Source: Fodinibius salipaludis
Lineage (GTDB): Bacteria; Bacteroidota; Rhodothermia; Balneolales; Balneolaceae
Direction: 5' to 3'
DNA length: 64,000 nt
Assembly (NCBI RefSeq): GCF_002287075.1
Contig: NZ_NSKE01000010.1
Coordinates: 81,419-145,418 of the forward strand
Shown here: in pieces, positions 37,124 through 47,410 of the stretch
Layout of the letters: every line of letters begins with the position of its first letter
Numbering within the stretch: position 1 is the first letter of the stretch
Translations under genes and position numbers: made by a program
The notes under the pieces: generated by a model
Databases searched by the model: none
What the model was told of the DNA's origin: nothing
What the model saw: only the letters and a program-made list of their open reading frames with translations

Positions 37124-39289
37124 CTATAAACTAATCCACTTGCCTTGTTTAAGACTTTCGATAGCAGCAAAAGTGGCACGGGTTGTGTTCACAATTTCAT
37201 CAAATGGTATCAAAGGCTCCCCACCCTCTTGCCAGCATTGTGTTAACAACTCAAATTGCTTGGCATGTCCCTTATCCTGCTTGGTACTCAATATTTTATT
37301 ACTCAGACTAAAAAAACTATTGTCAAAACCGTAAGCATAGAGCTTGCGGAAGTTATCCATAATTAGGTTTTTCCCTTGGTGATAGACCTCAACCCGTTCC
37401 TTGGAATAGGATTTATTGCCATTAGCGAAATAGTTGATCACGCCCAGTGAACCGTTCTCATATTTCAGGTGAATAGAAGCATTATCTGTATTCTCTTTCG
37501 GATTCTCACCCATCGCATGCATACTCACTTCTGTTACCTTTGATCCGGTCAGGTAGGTAATCAAATCCACATAGTGACACGCTTCTCCTACAATACGTCC
37601 TCCACCAACCTCGGGATCATGGACCCAAACATCAGCAGGAATATGCCCCGCGTTCATGGTAGCAATCACATTCATCGGACCCGGTTGCTGCCCCAGCAGT
37701 TTTTTCATCTTTTCGGCGTGGGGAGAAAAACGACGGTTAAATCCAACGGTAATAGTATTCCCGGTTTCCTCAACTGTTTCAATAATTTCATCCAATTCCT
37801 CTTGTTTTAGCGCCAGTGGCTTCTCCACAAACACCTGCTTTCCAGCCTTTAAGGCTTGTACCGTCATTCCCGCATGTAGGTTATGGCGGGTTGTAATTAA
37901 TACCCCCTCCACTTGATCATCGGCCAGTACCGTGCCCAGATCTGTCGTACTATTTGGAACATCATATTTTTTAGACAGCGTGGTTGAGGAAAGACCACCA
38001 GAACTGACGATATATTTTACATCTGCCCCGGCATTATCGAGTGAAGGCATAATCATCGCCTGCGTGAAGTTGCCTGCGCCTATTACGGCCATCGTACCCG
38101 TCCCCCCCTCAAAAGAAACATCATTTACTTTAATTGTTCTATTATTTTTCTCTGCGCTCTCTGTGTATTCCTCAGAGTCCTCCGTGTTCAATGGATACTC
38201 CAAGATAGAAGCAATGCTATCACTCCCATCCATATCCCCATAAATCTGCTCGTAATCCTTCAGCGGCACCCTTTCGGTGATCAACGACTCCACATCCAAT
38301 TGGCCCTTTTTCATCGCTTCCAGCACAGACTGAAAGTTCCGTTTTTCGGTCCATCGTACATACGGCAGCGGATAGTCATTGCCCTTCTGCTCATATTCCT
38401 CATCGTATCGACCCGGTCCATAAGAACAACTTACCTGAAAACTCAATTCTTTTTCATAAAAGTCAGACCGGTCGATATCCAACCCGACTACCCCCACTAA
38501 CACAATACGCCCGCGCTTGCGACTCATATTTGCCGCTTGTTTAATCACAGCATTGGACTTCGTACTGGCAGTAATCAGTACCGCATCGGCGCCAACATTA
38601 TTGGTTTTTTGCTCTACAAACTTCACGGGGTCTTGTTGACCTGAGTTGATGGCGGTGATCCCGTACGACCGCGCCTTTTCCACTTTGTCGGGATCAAGAT
38701 CCAGACCAATAACATTACAGCCGTTTGCTTTTAGAATTTGGGCAGAAATAATTCCGATTAAGCCAAGCCCTAATACCACCACCGTTTCGCCAAAAGTAGG
38801 TTTTATAAGACGAATGCCCTGCAGGCCGATAGCCCCAACTACGGTAAACGAAGCCTCATCATAAGAAACCCCCTCGGGGATTTTAGCCACAAGATTTTTA
38901 GGCACAGCCACCACTTCGGCATGATTGCCGTTGGAGATCACGCGGTCACCGACCTGAAATTCAGTAACTCCCTTTCCTACGGCAATTACTTCTCCCGCCT
39001 GGCTGTAGCCCAGCGGCAGTGGGGTATCCAACTTACGGAATACAGCCTCGAGGGTTGGCTTGATGCCATCGGTTTTCATTTTATCGATAACCTGTTTGAC
39101 TTTTTCAGGCTGCTGGCGGGCTTTCTCTAATAGGTTGGCCTGACCAAAATTGACCAGCATCTTTTCTGTGCCTAAAGAAACAAGGCTCCGTTGTGTTTTG
39201 ATAAGAACTTTTCCTGCTCCTACTCTCGGAGTAGGGACTTCCTCTAATATCGTTTCTCCTGATTTAAGGTCTTGTATAATTTGGTACAT
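37124..39289 (-). CDS. Bi-domain oxidoreductase: zinc-type dehydrogenase fused to Gfo/Idh/MocA domain
   Basis: 721 residues. Residues 1-350 are a medium-chain alcohol dehydrogenase (GYSQAGEVIAVGKGV, VVVLGLGLIGIISAQILKANG Rossmann motif split over the domain); residues 390-721 are a Gfo/Idh/MocA oxidoreductase (MAVIGAGNFTQAM, FVEKPLAL, DPEVGGGRIVGEACHYVDL). Such fusions occur in EPS and LPS loci next to heparinase-like genes; the substrate is presumably a sugar or sugar nucleotide. The linker LNTEDSEEYTESAEKN is encoded by a word-repeat sequence. The stop is followed by more of the same repeat. Confidence 0.9.
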   Translation of the reverse strand: MYQIIQDLKSGETILEEVPTPRVGAGKVLIKTQRSLVSLGTEKMLVNFGQANLLEKARQQPEKVKQVIDKMKTDGIKPTLEAVFRKLDTPLPLGYSQAGEVIAVGKGVTEFQVGDRVISNGNHAEVVAVPKNLVAKIPEGVSYDEASFTVVGAIGLQGIRLIKPTFGETVVVLGLGLIGIISAQILKANGCNVIGLDLDPDKVEKARSYGITAINSGQQDPVKFVEQKTNNVGADAVLITASTKSNAVIKQAANMSRKRGRIVLVGVVGLDIDRSDFYEKELSFQVSCSYGPGRYDEEYEQKGNDYPLPYVRWTEKRNFQSVLEAMKKGQLDVESLITERVPLKDYEQIYGDMDGSDSIASILEYPLNTEDSEEYTESAEKNNRTIKVNDVSFEGGTGTMAVIGAGNFTQAMIMPSLDNAGADVKYIVSSGGLSSTTLSKKYDVPNSTTDLGTVLADDQVEGVLITTRHNLHAGMTVQALKAGKQVFVEKPLALKQEELDEIIETVEETGNTITVGFNRRFSPHAEKMKKLLGQQPGPMNVIATMNAGHIPADVWVHDPEVGGGRIVGEACHYVDLITYLTGSKVTEVSMHAMGENPKENTDNASIHLKYENGSLGVINYFANGNKSYSKERVEVYHQGKNLIMDNFRKLYAYGFDNSFFSLSNKILSTKQDKGHAKQFELLTQCWQEGGEPLIPFDEIVNTTRATFAAIESLKQGKWISL
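38148..38194 (-). repeat. Repeat-derived linker inside the bi-domain oxidoreductase gene
   Basis: CTCTGCGCTCTCTGTGTATT and CTCAGAGTCCTCCGTGTTC on the plus strand match the intergenic words CCTCTGCGTCCTCAGTGTTC (near 37105) and the complement of GGCACTCAGAGGAAACACAG (near 35106). It lies exactly between the two protein domains. Confidence 0.7.
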
Positions 39290-40399
39290 TTATAAACTTC
39301 TTTTCAATGTAATTTCTTTCTCTGTTTCTACGTTTCTAACCATTTCAGCAATATGTAGCATCAATTCTGTAGAAGCAACGATTTCATTTAAATCCCTATT
39401 ATCATTCCGGAATGGTTGCATCACAGACCGTTTATGTCCCACATCTTTTGGCCAATACCGCTTTTTAGTCAGCTTCTCTTCATTCCAAACAGTCATCCTT
39501 CGAAAATCATCGATCTTGGCTATCAGCGTATCATATTGAAAGTTAATCGTTTCATTGATTCCTTCAAAAGGTTCGGAGCGGGCTGATATCGTTATAGAAG
39601 TTAGATCTCCAATATCATTAGTAATCGATATCGTAATATTGTCATCCGGTTCAGATATATCAGAATATGCAATCTGAACAATATACTTTTTAGGAATATG
39701 ATCTCTCCAATTATAGATATGAATCATTAAATCTATCCAGTGGCCAACATTGCCACAAATACGGGTACCTTCTTGGGGATTGCGATACCAATGGTCTTTT
39801 GGTATATCATGAGCCGAAATAAAACAATTCAATGTAAACCGTCCTTCATCCGTATGTAATTCATTATATCTATTCCTTAAATCTGCAACTGAAGGTGAAT
39901 ACGGACGGTTATATCCTACATAAAAATCGTTATTCGACTTTTTTAGCACTTCTAACAAACGGTCAAATTGTTCAAAAGAGACCGATATCGGTTTTTCAGA
40001 GAATACGTCTATCCCGTTATTTAAGAATTTAATAGCATACGGGGTATGGGAAGCATGGTTGGAGGCTATATAAACCAAATCTTCTTGATTACGATTATAA
40101 AGCTCGTTCTCTTCATCCAGAACCTCTGGGATACTATAGTATTCAGCCAGTGTTTTAGATTTCTTTTCATCAATATCGTAACAAAAAGAAAATTTATTTA
40201 TCCATCCTTTGGATAAATAATATGCAATTGTGGAAAACTGAAATTGCCCGCCCCCTACTAATCCGATACTTGGCTCTTTTCTGAGATATTTTGGATTAAA
40301 AATATTAAAGCTTCTAAGCCTACCTGAAACTTTATTGATAGTTCTACCTATTCCATAGATAGAAATATATCTTAAAACTTTTTTTATCCTTTTTTGCAA
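39290..40399 (-). CDS. Gfo/Idh/MocA-family oxidoreductase
   Basis: 369 residues. NAD(P)-binding motif SIGLVGGGQFQFSTIA near 45-60, then the typical EKPISVSFEQFDRLL and the catalytic Lys region; NVGHWIDLMIHIYNW follows, matching the His of the family. Its stop directly abuts the ATG of the bi-domain gene (stop TAA, then ATG), so the two are translationally linked, and it resembles that protein's C-terminal half. It probably acts on a sugar nucleotide or lipid-linked sugar. Confidence 0.88.
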   Translation of the reverse strand: MQKRIKKVLRYISIYGIGRTINKVSGRLRSFNIFNPKYLRKEPSIGLVGGGQFQFSTIAYYLSKGWINKFSFCYDIDEKKSKTLAEYYSIPEVLDEENELYNRNQEDLVYIASNHASHTPYAIKFLNNGIDVFSEKPISVSFEQFDRLLEVLKKSNNDFYVGYNRPYSPSVADLRNRYNELHTDEGRFTLNCFISAHDIPKDHWYRNPQEGTRICGNVGHWIDLMIHIYNWRDHIPKKYIVQIAYSDISEPDDNITISITNDIGDLTSITISARSEPFEGINETINFQYDTLIAKIDDFRRMTVWNEEKLTKKRYWPKDVGHKRSVMQPFRNDNRDLNEIVASTELMLHIAEMVRNVETEKEITLKRSL

Positions 40400-40426
40400 A
40401 ATATTATTTCCCAGTATGCCCTTTTA

Positions 40427-41536
40427 TTATGCTACAGTTTCAAGAAATTGCAATGTCTTCTTAGAACATCTTTCCCAATCATAATTCTGTGCGAGCCGAC
40501 AAGCTTTAGTACCTAACCTCTCTCTTAGATTTCTATTATTCATCAATTTCATTATTGCTTCTTTCGTTTCTTCTATCGATAATGGATCAAAATAGATTCC
40601 AGCATCCTTTAACATCTCCTCCATTGAACTTTTATTGGAACAAGCAATAGGTAATGATGATGCCATGGCTTCCAGTAAAGTCATACCAAACGTTTCACAA
40701 GTTGAAGCATAAATAAAGGCATCATTTTTCTTATAGTATTTAGGAAGCGCTTCATAATCAACCGCACCTTTCCAATCCAATTTGTCGCTTAAAATAGGAT
40801 AGTCCCCTATAACTTTATTTAACTTTTCCTCTGTTCCATTATATGAGTGACCTATTAAGGTAAGAGTTATGTCATATCCATCATTATTTAATTGCGCAAC
40901 AGCTTCGGCAACTTTCCATTGATGTTTATATAAATCTAAACTCGATACGTACAATAAATTAAAAGTATTATTTATCTTGTATTCATTTCTGAAAAAGAAA
41001 AAATTGGTATTTACACCATGAGGGATAATAGCAGAAGTATTCTTCCCATCTTCAATTAGTTTTTTTGTTACTTTTTCACAGTATTCATTTAAGAAAATAA
41101 CGCCATCTGCCTTCGTGTAAGCTTGTATATGCAAGAACCTTAAGATAACTACTCTAATCCATGCTCTACTAAAAAAATATCTGTTTACTTCTTCCATTTC
41201 GAGTGGTAATAAATTGCGACACATCGTAACTACTTTTCCAGCGCCCGATACATATCCCGTACCAGGTATAAAAAGTAACGTATCTTCATCAAGAGATGGT
41301 TTTAAAACAAATTGCCGCCATAAAAACCGATGTAAATATCCTTTGTTTAAAAATCTGTGAGACTTTTTATTTAACCACTCTTTACCCGGAAGCTTATCCA
41401 AAGTTTTTTTCGGTGCCCATAATAAAACTTGGACAAAATTATATTTTAAAGGTTCAGTATGCTTTATGAATTCTCTTAAGTGAGTAAGACCACCACCAGA
41501 TATTATATTAGAAGCATCAATCACTAACTTCTTCAT
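40427..41536 (-). CDS. Family 4 (GT-B) glycosyltransferase
   Basis: 369 residues. N-terminus VIDASNIISGGGLTHLREF is an acceptor-binding loop common in GT4 enzymes; the C-terminal half has LLYVSSLDLYKHQWKVAEA, FIYASTCETFGMTLLEAMAS (E-x7-E) and PIACSNKSSMEEML. It is probably an EPS repeat-unit glycosyltransferase acting on lipid-linked sugar at the inner membrane. The donor is unknown. Confidence 0.9.
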   Translation of the reverse strand: MKKLVIDASNIISGGGLTHLREFIKHTEPLKYNFVQVLLWAPKKTLDKLPGKEWLNKKSHRFLNKGYLHRFLWRQFVLKPSLDEDTLLFIPGTGYVSGAGKVVTMCRNLLPLEMEEVNRYFFSRAWIRVVILRFLHIQAYTKADGVIFLNEYCEKVTKKLIEDGKNTSAIIPHGVNTNFFFFRNEYKINNTFNLLYVSSLDLYKHQWKVAEAVAQLNNDGYDITLTLIGHSYNGTEEKLNKVIGDYPILSDKLDWKGAVDYEALPKYYKKNDAFIYASTCETFGMTLLEAMASSLPIACSNKSSMEEMLKDAGIYFDPLSIEETKEAIMKLMNNRNLRERLGTKACRLAQNYDWERCSKKTLQFLETVA

Positions 41537-41557
41537 TTATGGATAATTTCCTTTTGA

Positions 41558-42400
41558 TTAGCGCCAGTTCTTGCTTCCATCCAACATTTTCGAGCTAAAA
41601 TATCTGTAATCTTCATAACCATTCATTTTCTCAATAAAATCCTGCAGTGTTTCTTCACTCCTGCATTCACATCTTGGTAAAGCAAGATAATCTTCTTGCT
41701 CCAAGTTGACTTCATCCCATATAGTTGTAACTCCGAACTTATAACCAGCTTTCTCTAATACTTTACCTGTTTGAGAATTAAACGCTCCCTTTTGACCGTT
41801 TGGATAAGAGAATGAAACTACTTCCGTATCCAGATACTTTTCAATCAAAAATTTACTTTTGCGTAATTCTTCATACAATACGTCTTTTGATTGTCCTAGT
41901 AAAGCCGTAGCCATTTGATGAGATTGCGTGTGACTCCCAATTTCAAAACCGTTTTCTACCATCTCATTCAGCTGTTTCCAATTCATCATTCGCCTATTCT
42001 CATATAATCGATGCCCCTTATTTGAAGATAAATTATCTTCTTTTGCAATATAATCTGTCGCAATAAAAAAAGTTGCGGTAAGTCCAAGGTCTTTTAGAAT
42101 AGGAAATGCAAACTCATAATTATCAAGATAACCATCATCAAATGTTAAAACTATCCATTTCTCCTGATCAGACATCTTCGGCAATTGGTTTAGGGATATA
42201 ACCTTAATATTATGCCTAACCAACCATTCCATTTGACTTCTAAATACTTCCGGGTGGTGGCTCATCGTATGAGTCGGATGTATACTGTGATAATATAAAA
42301 TCCTGTTTTCCCAGTTGTTTTTCCTAAAACTATATAGCCACTTAAAAAAAGATTTAGATTTTTCTTTTAAAGAAATATTCATTCCAATTTTGTTTATCAA
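41558..42400 (-). CDS. Polysaccharide deacetylase (NodB-like, CE4)
   Basis: 280 residues. Motif 1 is [10 protein letters not shown] (catalytic base and metal Asp), motif 2 is SHTQSH (H-x3-H variant), and [10 protein letters not shown] matches motif 3. It removes N- or O-acetyl groups from glycan. No signal peptide is evident, so it may work on lipid-linked precursors in the cytosol. Met1 or Met7 may start; the sulfotransferase gene stops only 9 bases downstream. Confidence 0.9.
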   Translation of the reverse strand: MINKIGMNISLKEKSKSFFKWLYSFRKNNWENRILYYHSIHPTHTMSHHPEVFRSQMEWLVRHNIKVISLNQLPKMSDQEKWIVLTFDDGYLDNYEFAFPILKDLGLTATFFIATDYIAKEDNLSSNKGHRLYENRRMMNWKQLNEMVENGFEIGSHTQSHQMATALLGQSKDVLYEELRKSKFLIEKYLDTEVVSFSYPNGQKGAFNSQTGKVLEKAGYKFGVTTIWDEVNLEQEDYLALPRCECRSEETLQDFIEKMNGYEDYRYFSSKMLDGSKNWR

Positions 42401-42408
42401 CTCAGATA

Positions 42409-43281
42409 CTAATCCGTATCATCAATTTCCAAATAGTTAATACCAGTCAGTATTTTTAGCAGTTTCAAATCATCTCTAAAATAATTTTTTAATTCTTTTC
42501 GAAAATCTCCCGTTAATTCCTTACCACTTCCTTCTCTTTTAAGGTTTAATTTATGAATACCTAAGCTTTTATGAATGCCTAACCTATGCTTCAGTTGAGA
42601 AAACTTTTTGATTATATATTGTAATGATGTTGACCTAACTCCTTTACGCTTGTTATAAACTTTAAAAGTCATTTTACCATCATAGGGGAGCTCTAAGAAA
42701 TCCAACACTTGTTTATATACCCTGAGAGTATTCTTTTTCATTTCTCCCAATGTTATAATATGAACTTGCGAAGGATCAACTTGGCTGTATAATTGTTCGA
42801 TTTGGCTTCCGATTTTGCACCACTCTCCATAGGCTAAAAGTTGTGCGTCTTCACAATGTTTGGGAATACCAATCCCTTCCTTTCTTTCCTGCTGACGCCT
42901 CCAAGCCTCTTCCATCTCCTTTTCTTCCCTCAATGAACGCAACCTTTCTTTATATAGCGATTGAAAGAGATCAATGGGATGTCTAAGCATTACTATGAAC
43001 CTGGCAGATTCATTATATCTTAATATATCTGGCACTGCTGTTTTTGAAAATAGATAATGCGTTGAGGCCTCACCAATTATCTTATGTTGTTTACTTACAT
43101 CTTTAAAAAGATTTTCATACTCCCCCAAGTCACTAATCTGCTCTTTCATCTTAATATTTTTACTAAAATAATATGGTTCCTTCAACGGACTCATAAAAAT
43201 ATTTTCATGCTCAGCCAGATAACTGGCTAATGAGGTGGTACCACATTTAGGGGCTCCTATTATAAAGAGATTAGGTTTCAT
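42409..43281 (-). CDS. Sulfotransferase 1
   Basis: 290 residues. The N-terminal 5'-phosphosulfate loop [13 protein letters not shown] (9-21) and the 3'-phosphate motif [16 protein letters not shown] (about 95-110) mark PAPS-dependent sulfotransferases of the heparan-sulfate/NodH kind. It would place sulfate on a hydroxyl or amine of the EPS. A second, unrelated-length sulfotransferase is encoded at 46589. Confidence 0.9.
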   Translation of the reverse strand: MKPNLFIIGAPKCGTTSLASYLAEHENIFMSPLKEPYYFSKNIKMKEQISDLGEYENLFKDVSKQHKIIGEASTHYLFSKTAVPDILRYNESARFIVMLRHPIDLFQSLYKERLRSLREEKEMEEAWRRQQERKEGIGIPKHCEDAQLLAYGEWCKIGSQIEQLYSQVDPSQVHIITLGEMKKNTLRVYKQVLDFLELPYDGKMTFKVYNKRKGVRSTSLQYIIKKFSQLKHRLGIHKSLGIHKLNLKREGSGKELTGDFRKELKNYFRDDLKLLKILTGINYLEIDDTD

Positions 43282-43298
43282 TGTATCACCTTTATCAA

Positions 43299-44198
43299 TT
43301 ATAAATTATTCTTAATCTCTTTTTTCCTATTTCCTATGAAGGGTTTAATAAAATGGTCATAAACTAAACCAACATATGGAGTAAAAAAAATAATGGGAAA
43401 TAAAAATCCACCATGCTTTCTAAGAAAATAAAATCGATGACTTAATGACTGGTTTTTTATGGAAAGTAATTTCCGCAATCTTTGAATAAAGGGTAGACTT
43501 CTATCTTTCCAAGTACCTTCTATAGGGTTTCGGGGACATTCTCCTACATAACCCGGGGCTACCCATATCTTATAACCTGCTTTTTTAGTACGTAGCGCAT
43601 AATCATGATCGGCACCACCATGGTCAAAGTTATTATCCAAATTGCCTATTCTATCAACAATTTCCTGAGGCACCAACACCACATTTCCCCAGAAATTATC
43701 AGCTTCTTTAACGTTTTCTCCAGGCTCAATTGGTTCAAACTTCAACGGATGCCAGTAGGATGTTTTAATCGATGCTCCATATGTCCATTCCCCCGTATCT
43801 GGATCGCATAAACTTCCTACAACTATACCAGTGTTATTTTTTTGTTCATGATCTCTATATACTGCTATTAAATTCTGAAGAGCATCGGGATATAAAATCG
43901 TATCATCATTTAACCATAAATATAAATCAAATCCCTGGTCCATTGCAGCAGCCATAGACTTATGCATGCCACCAGTCCAATATAGTGACCCATCTCCCTT
44001 TAAAATATTTACATCAGGATAGTTTTCTTTTACTGCCTCAGCTGTCCCATCATTACTTCCATCATCTACCAGATAAACTGTTAATTCAACATTGGGGAGG
44101 TCACTCTGGGCAAATAAACTATCAAGACAAGCCATTGTTTTTTTTCGCCTATTATGACATGTCATTAAAACAGCTATTGTTTTATTAAAATCATTCAT
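43299..44198 (-). CDS. Family 2 glycosyltransferase
   Basis: 299 residues. GT-A fold with IAVLMTCHNRRKKTMACL, VDDGSNDGTAE and LWLNDDTILYPDAL (DDT in place of the usual DxD), then NVVLVPQEIVDRIGN and GGADHDYALR. It is closest in layout to rhamnosyl/galactofuranosyl-type GT2 enzymes of O-antigen loci. The donor is unknown. Confidence 0.88.
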   Translation of the reverse strand: MNDFNKTIAVLMTCHNRRKKTMACLDSLFAQSDLPNVELTVYLVDDGSNDGTAEAVKENYPDVNILKGDGSLYWTGGMHKSMAAAMDQGFDLYLWLNDDTILYPDALQNLIAVYRDHEQKNNTGIVVGSLCDPDTGEWTYGASIKTSYWHPLKFEPIEPGENVKEADNFWGNVVLVPQEIVDRIGNLDNNFDHGGADHDYALRTKKAGYKIWVAPGYVGECPRNPIEGTWKDRSLPFIQRLRKLLSIKNQSLSHRFYFLRKHGGFLFPIIFFTPYVGLVYDHFIKPFIGNRKKEIKNNL

Positions 44199-44254
44199 AC
44201 ACTTTATTCTAAATTGGATATGGATATTTTAAGCTGCATTAGAGTTATGCAGAA

Positions 44255-45568
44255 TTAAATATTATCGTAATTCATTTTATTACACTTAGTCATATTATTA
44301 CTGCTGGCAGATGAGGTTTTTTGTATAAGGAATTTATTACCTAAAAAAGAACAAACCGACAATAAAATTAATGCTCTTGTAAAATCATTTGAAGCAAAAA
44401 TATTCCCTTTGAAATGGGCAATAAGTAAAAGTAAGATTATAGAAATGGAGAAAAACTTTGTTTTATTTATAAACTTTACCAAAAGCATAAAAAAGGACAT
44501 AGCAAATAATAGTATGAAAATGCCCCCAAAATAAATATACTGTATATATCCTATATCAGATTGACCGTATAATTTACTCGCTCCGGCAAAGACATATTCT
44601 CCTGTACCAAAAACCAACTGGGAAAGTTTATTTGGGAAATGCCAGTGTTCTCCAATCAGTATATCCAGCACGCTTTGGCCCGTTGTTCCAGAGATACCTA
44701 AAGCAAGTTCGAAGCCGGTAATTACCCACCTGAAAGTAGAGTTAATACCAATCAGCGATTCTCTTATTTGTGTATAATAAGAAACAAATAAGATTCCCCC
44801 TATTATTATTAAGAAACTAATGCTTACCAGCTTCCTTACATTTTGTGAAAAGGTGATGTAGTATGCTATAAACATTATAGGAAAAACAACAAGGCCAATT
44901 CTTGCATTGATCAGAATGCTGACAGTTATTAAAAAGACATACAATAGGTATTTGGGTTTGAATGTAGACTTTATTGCTTTATCTACTATAAGAATAATGC
45001 TTAAAGACTGGAACAAAGGGAGGCTAAATAGAAACCCACTACCTATGCCGAACCCCCTAAGTCCAAAAAGAGCTTCATCGACAACCTTTTCACCCTGGTA
45101 ATCAAGTATATCGAGAAAGATTAACTCTTTTAGGCCAGGTAAAACAAACATTACCAAAGCAAAAATCGATTGTAAAACAGCTAAATTTATAAAAGCATTG
45201 TATAAAAAATCCTTACTCACTCTATTCTTGTTTAGAAAAACGAATAACGGTAAGGCCACAAAGCACACATCAAATAACAAATAAGCCCACACCCGCCAAA
45301 AACTATTGCTTCTATATGCAGACCCAAGCAAAACATCATAGGATAAACTATACATTATTAATACTGCCGTAACAAATAACAGAAAGGATAACTTTAAGCT
45401 TTTGTTTACTAATTTTGAGATGGCCCCTAAATTTAAAGCAGAATAAATAATACCAATAACATACACCATAAAAACCAACCTAAACCCTCTGAATACGGGG
45501 TTATAGATATAAACAAATAATAAGCTAAATAAAGCTATATATAGTATTTTTCTCTTATCTATAACCAT
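44255..45568 (-). CDS. Wzy-like O-antigen/EPS polymerase
   Basis: 437 residues with about ten to twelve membrane helices and one large periplasmic loop (about 255-320), as in Wzy polymerases. The sequence is AT-rich and poorly conserved, normal for the family. It would join lipid-linked repeat units on the periplasmic side. Assigned by topology and position between glycosyltransferase genes; no specific motif proves it. Confidence 0.75.
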   Translation of the reverse strand: MVIDKRKILYIALFSLLFVYIYNPVFRGFRLVFMVYVIGIIYSALNLGAISKLVNKSLKLSFLLFVTAVLIMYSLSYDVLLGSAYRSNSFWRVWAYLLFDVCFVALPLFVFLNKNRVSKDFLYNAFINLAVLQSIFALVMFVLPGLKELIFLDILDYQGEKVVDEALFGLRGFGIGSGFLFSLPLFQSLSIILIVDKAIKSTFKPKYLLYVFLITVSILINARIGLVVFPIMFIAYYITFSQNVRKLVSISFLIIIGGILFVSYYTQIRESLIGINSTFRWVITGFELALGISGTTGQSVLDILIGEHWHFPNKLSQLVFGTGEYVFAGASKLYGQSDIGYIQYIYFGGIFILLFAMSFFMLLVKFINKTKFFSISIILLLLIAHFKGNIFASNDFTRALILLSVCSFLGNKFLIQKTSSASSNNMTKCNKMNYDNI

Positions 45569-45617
45569 AAAAAAATGTGTTCAGAGAAAGTTGTTTGGGA
45601 GGAAATTCAAAAAGATG

Positions 45618-46586
45618 CTATTTGATATACTTTTCAATAAAATTACTAAAAGCGATAAGATAAAAGTTTATATTTAAAGCTCTCTTTATAGGGTGGTCTT
45701 GGCGTATTTTTTTCCATTCCAGTTCATGAATTATTTCTTTTTTTCTCTTTTCAATTTTTTTATGATACCGGAATTCAGAATAATAGTCGAAATACGTTAA
45801 AACATTTATTAGATACTGGGCAAACATCCGCGCATCTCCGCCACTGCTTATGCCCGTATTATTTTTTCTATAAACGCTCATGGTATCATTTAAACAATAG
45901 AATGGTCCTTTATCAGCTAAGATCAACTGCAAAGCATAGTCTCCACCAAATAAATAATTGATCCATCGGGGTATTTCCAAAAAGCGTGACCGAAATAATA
46001 TACTCTGGGTGGGGACAAACCAGGGTCCTTTTATCAGCTCTTCGATATTATATTTTCTGTTTTCAAGCTTTCGAAACAAGTGGGGACTTTTATTCCCATT
46101 CTCATACATAACTTTTGAATTATGGAAACACAAAGAATATTCGTTATGCCTCTCCATAAACTCTACTTGCTTTTGCAGTTTTAACGGATCCGTCCAGTAA
46201 TCATCACCCTCACAAATTGCTATATATTTACCCCGGGCATTGTGTAAGTTATATAAGAAATTAAAACGACCGGAAGGACGATTCTGAATTTGAATATTGT
46301 TTGCCCTTTTGTGTAAAAAAAGTCTGATTTTTTCGGGATACTTTTTAGCATATTCGATACAGATCTCTCTTGTACCATCTGTTGACGCATCTTCTCCCAA
46401 CAGAATTTCAAAAGAGAATTCAGTCTCTTGCATTAAAATGCCTTTTAAACAATCCTCAATATAATTAGCATGTTGGTAGGTATGCACACTGACCGAAATA
46501 ATTGGTTCTTTCGGCACATTATTGGAGTAATGTTCAACCGATACTTTTTGGAACTTATTTTTAAACTCCGTAAAGTTCATCTTCAT
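45618..46586 (-). CDS. Family 2 glycosyltransferase (chondroitin-synthase-like type)
   Basis: 322 residues (Met1 or Met3). GT-A fold with PIISVSVHTYQHANYI, LLGEDASTDGTREI and ICEGDDYWTDPLKLQKQVEF, typical of GT2 members in EPS clusters. The DDYW motif fits the DxD position. Acts on lipid-linked sugar in the cytosol. Its start is directly preceded by the second sulfotransferase's stop (2-base gap). Confidence 0.9.
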   Translation of the reverse strand: MKMNFTEFKNKFQKVSVEHYSNNVPKEPIISVSVHTYQHANYIEDCLKGILMQETEFSFEILLGEDASTDGTREICIEYAKKYPEKIRLFLHKRANNIQIQNRPSGRFNFLYNLHNARGKYIAICEGDDYWTDPLKLQKQVEFMERHNEYSLCFHNSKVMYENGNKSPHLFRKLENRKYNIEELIKGPWFVPTQSILFRSRFLEIPRWINYLFGGDYALQLILADKGPFYCLNDTMSVYRKNNTGISSGGDARMFAQYLINVLTYFDYYSEFRYHKKIEKRKKEIIHELEWKKIRQDHPIKRALNINFYLIAFSNFIEKYIK

Positions 46587-46588
46587 AA

Positions 46589-47410
46589 CTATGATTTCGA
46601 GATCTCCAACTCAAAGTATTCTGACAGCTTGACAAAACGCTCATCATGTAAAACCTCATTAATTATAGATGGGGGTAACTCATTTCTCCATTCTTGGCCA
46701 GATTTCTCTTTTCGATAGACATCATATGGATCATCAGAGGCCGTTCGGGTGCTTTCTATTAAAAAAGATTTTGTTTGATCCGTATATCTTAATCCCGAAA
46801 AATTAAATAGTTCCTCTATAATTGAAGCAGGATCTTCTAAAAGGGTTTCATACACAACCGGTTTAAATTGGTCCGGATACTGGGTTTCCAGTTTTCGGAA
46901 CATTTCGGTTGCGTGTATCCATTGCTCAAACCCGTAAAACTCATGTATTCTCTTATTTTTTTTGTCGGCATATTGCCATTGCTCTTCAATATCCCATTCT
47001 TCATTAAATTCTTTGGGGGCCTTCATCCATGATTTCAATACACCACAAGGGTGGCGTATGATACCGATAACTTTTGTGGACGATTGTTGAATAAGATTTT
47101 CAATAATATTTAAGTAACGCACTTCCTTCCATACCAAATGCGTAATTTTTTCCTTCTCAAAATCCGGGGTTGTATTTCCGCTAATGTTTTTTGTTTGGCA
47201 GACAAAGCTATCATCAGTCGAAAGTAACTCCTCATAAAACTCCTGAATATCTTTGGACGAACTATCTTCCGAAAGAAACCCATCAAACGAATAAGCAAAT
47301 ATAGGCTGATACCGATAGGCTACATTAGGTGAACTGTTATAGATCTGTCCCAACCATGAGGTACCTGACCGAGGAACACCAAAAATAGCAACTTTTTCCA
47401 AATTCAACAT
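46589..47410 (-). CDS. Sulfotransferase 2
   Basis: 273 residues. FGVPRSGTSWLGQIYNSS (10-27) is the 5'-PAPS loop and VIGIIRHPCGVLKSWM (near 123-138) the 3'-phosphate motif. It belongs to the broad Sulfotransfer_3-like group. It overlaps the ATP-grasp gene by 7 bases, so translation is coupled. Two PAPS-dependent enzymes in one locus point to a sulfated polysaccharide. Confidence 0.9.
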   Translation of the reverse strand: MLNLEKVAIFGVPRSGTSWLGQIYNSSPNVAYRYQPIFAYSFDGFLSEDSSSKDIQEFYEELLSTDDSFVCQTKNISGNTTPDFEKEKITHLVWKEVRYLNIIENLIQQSSTKVIGIIRHPCGVLKSWMKAPKEFNEEWDIEEQWQYADKKNKRIHEFYGFEQWIHATEMFRKLETQYPDQFKPVVYETLLEDPASIIEELFNFSGLRYTDQTKSFLIESTRTASDDPYDVYRKEKSGQEWRNELPPSIINEVLHDERFVKLSEYFELEISKS

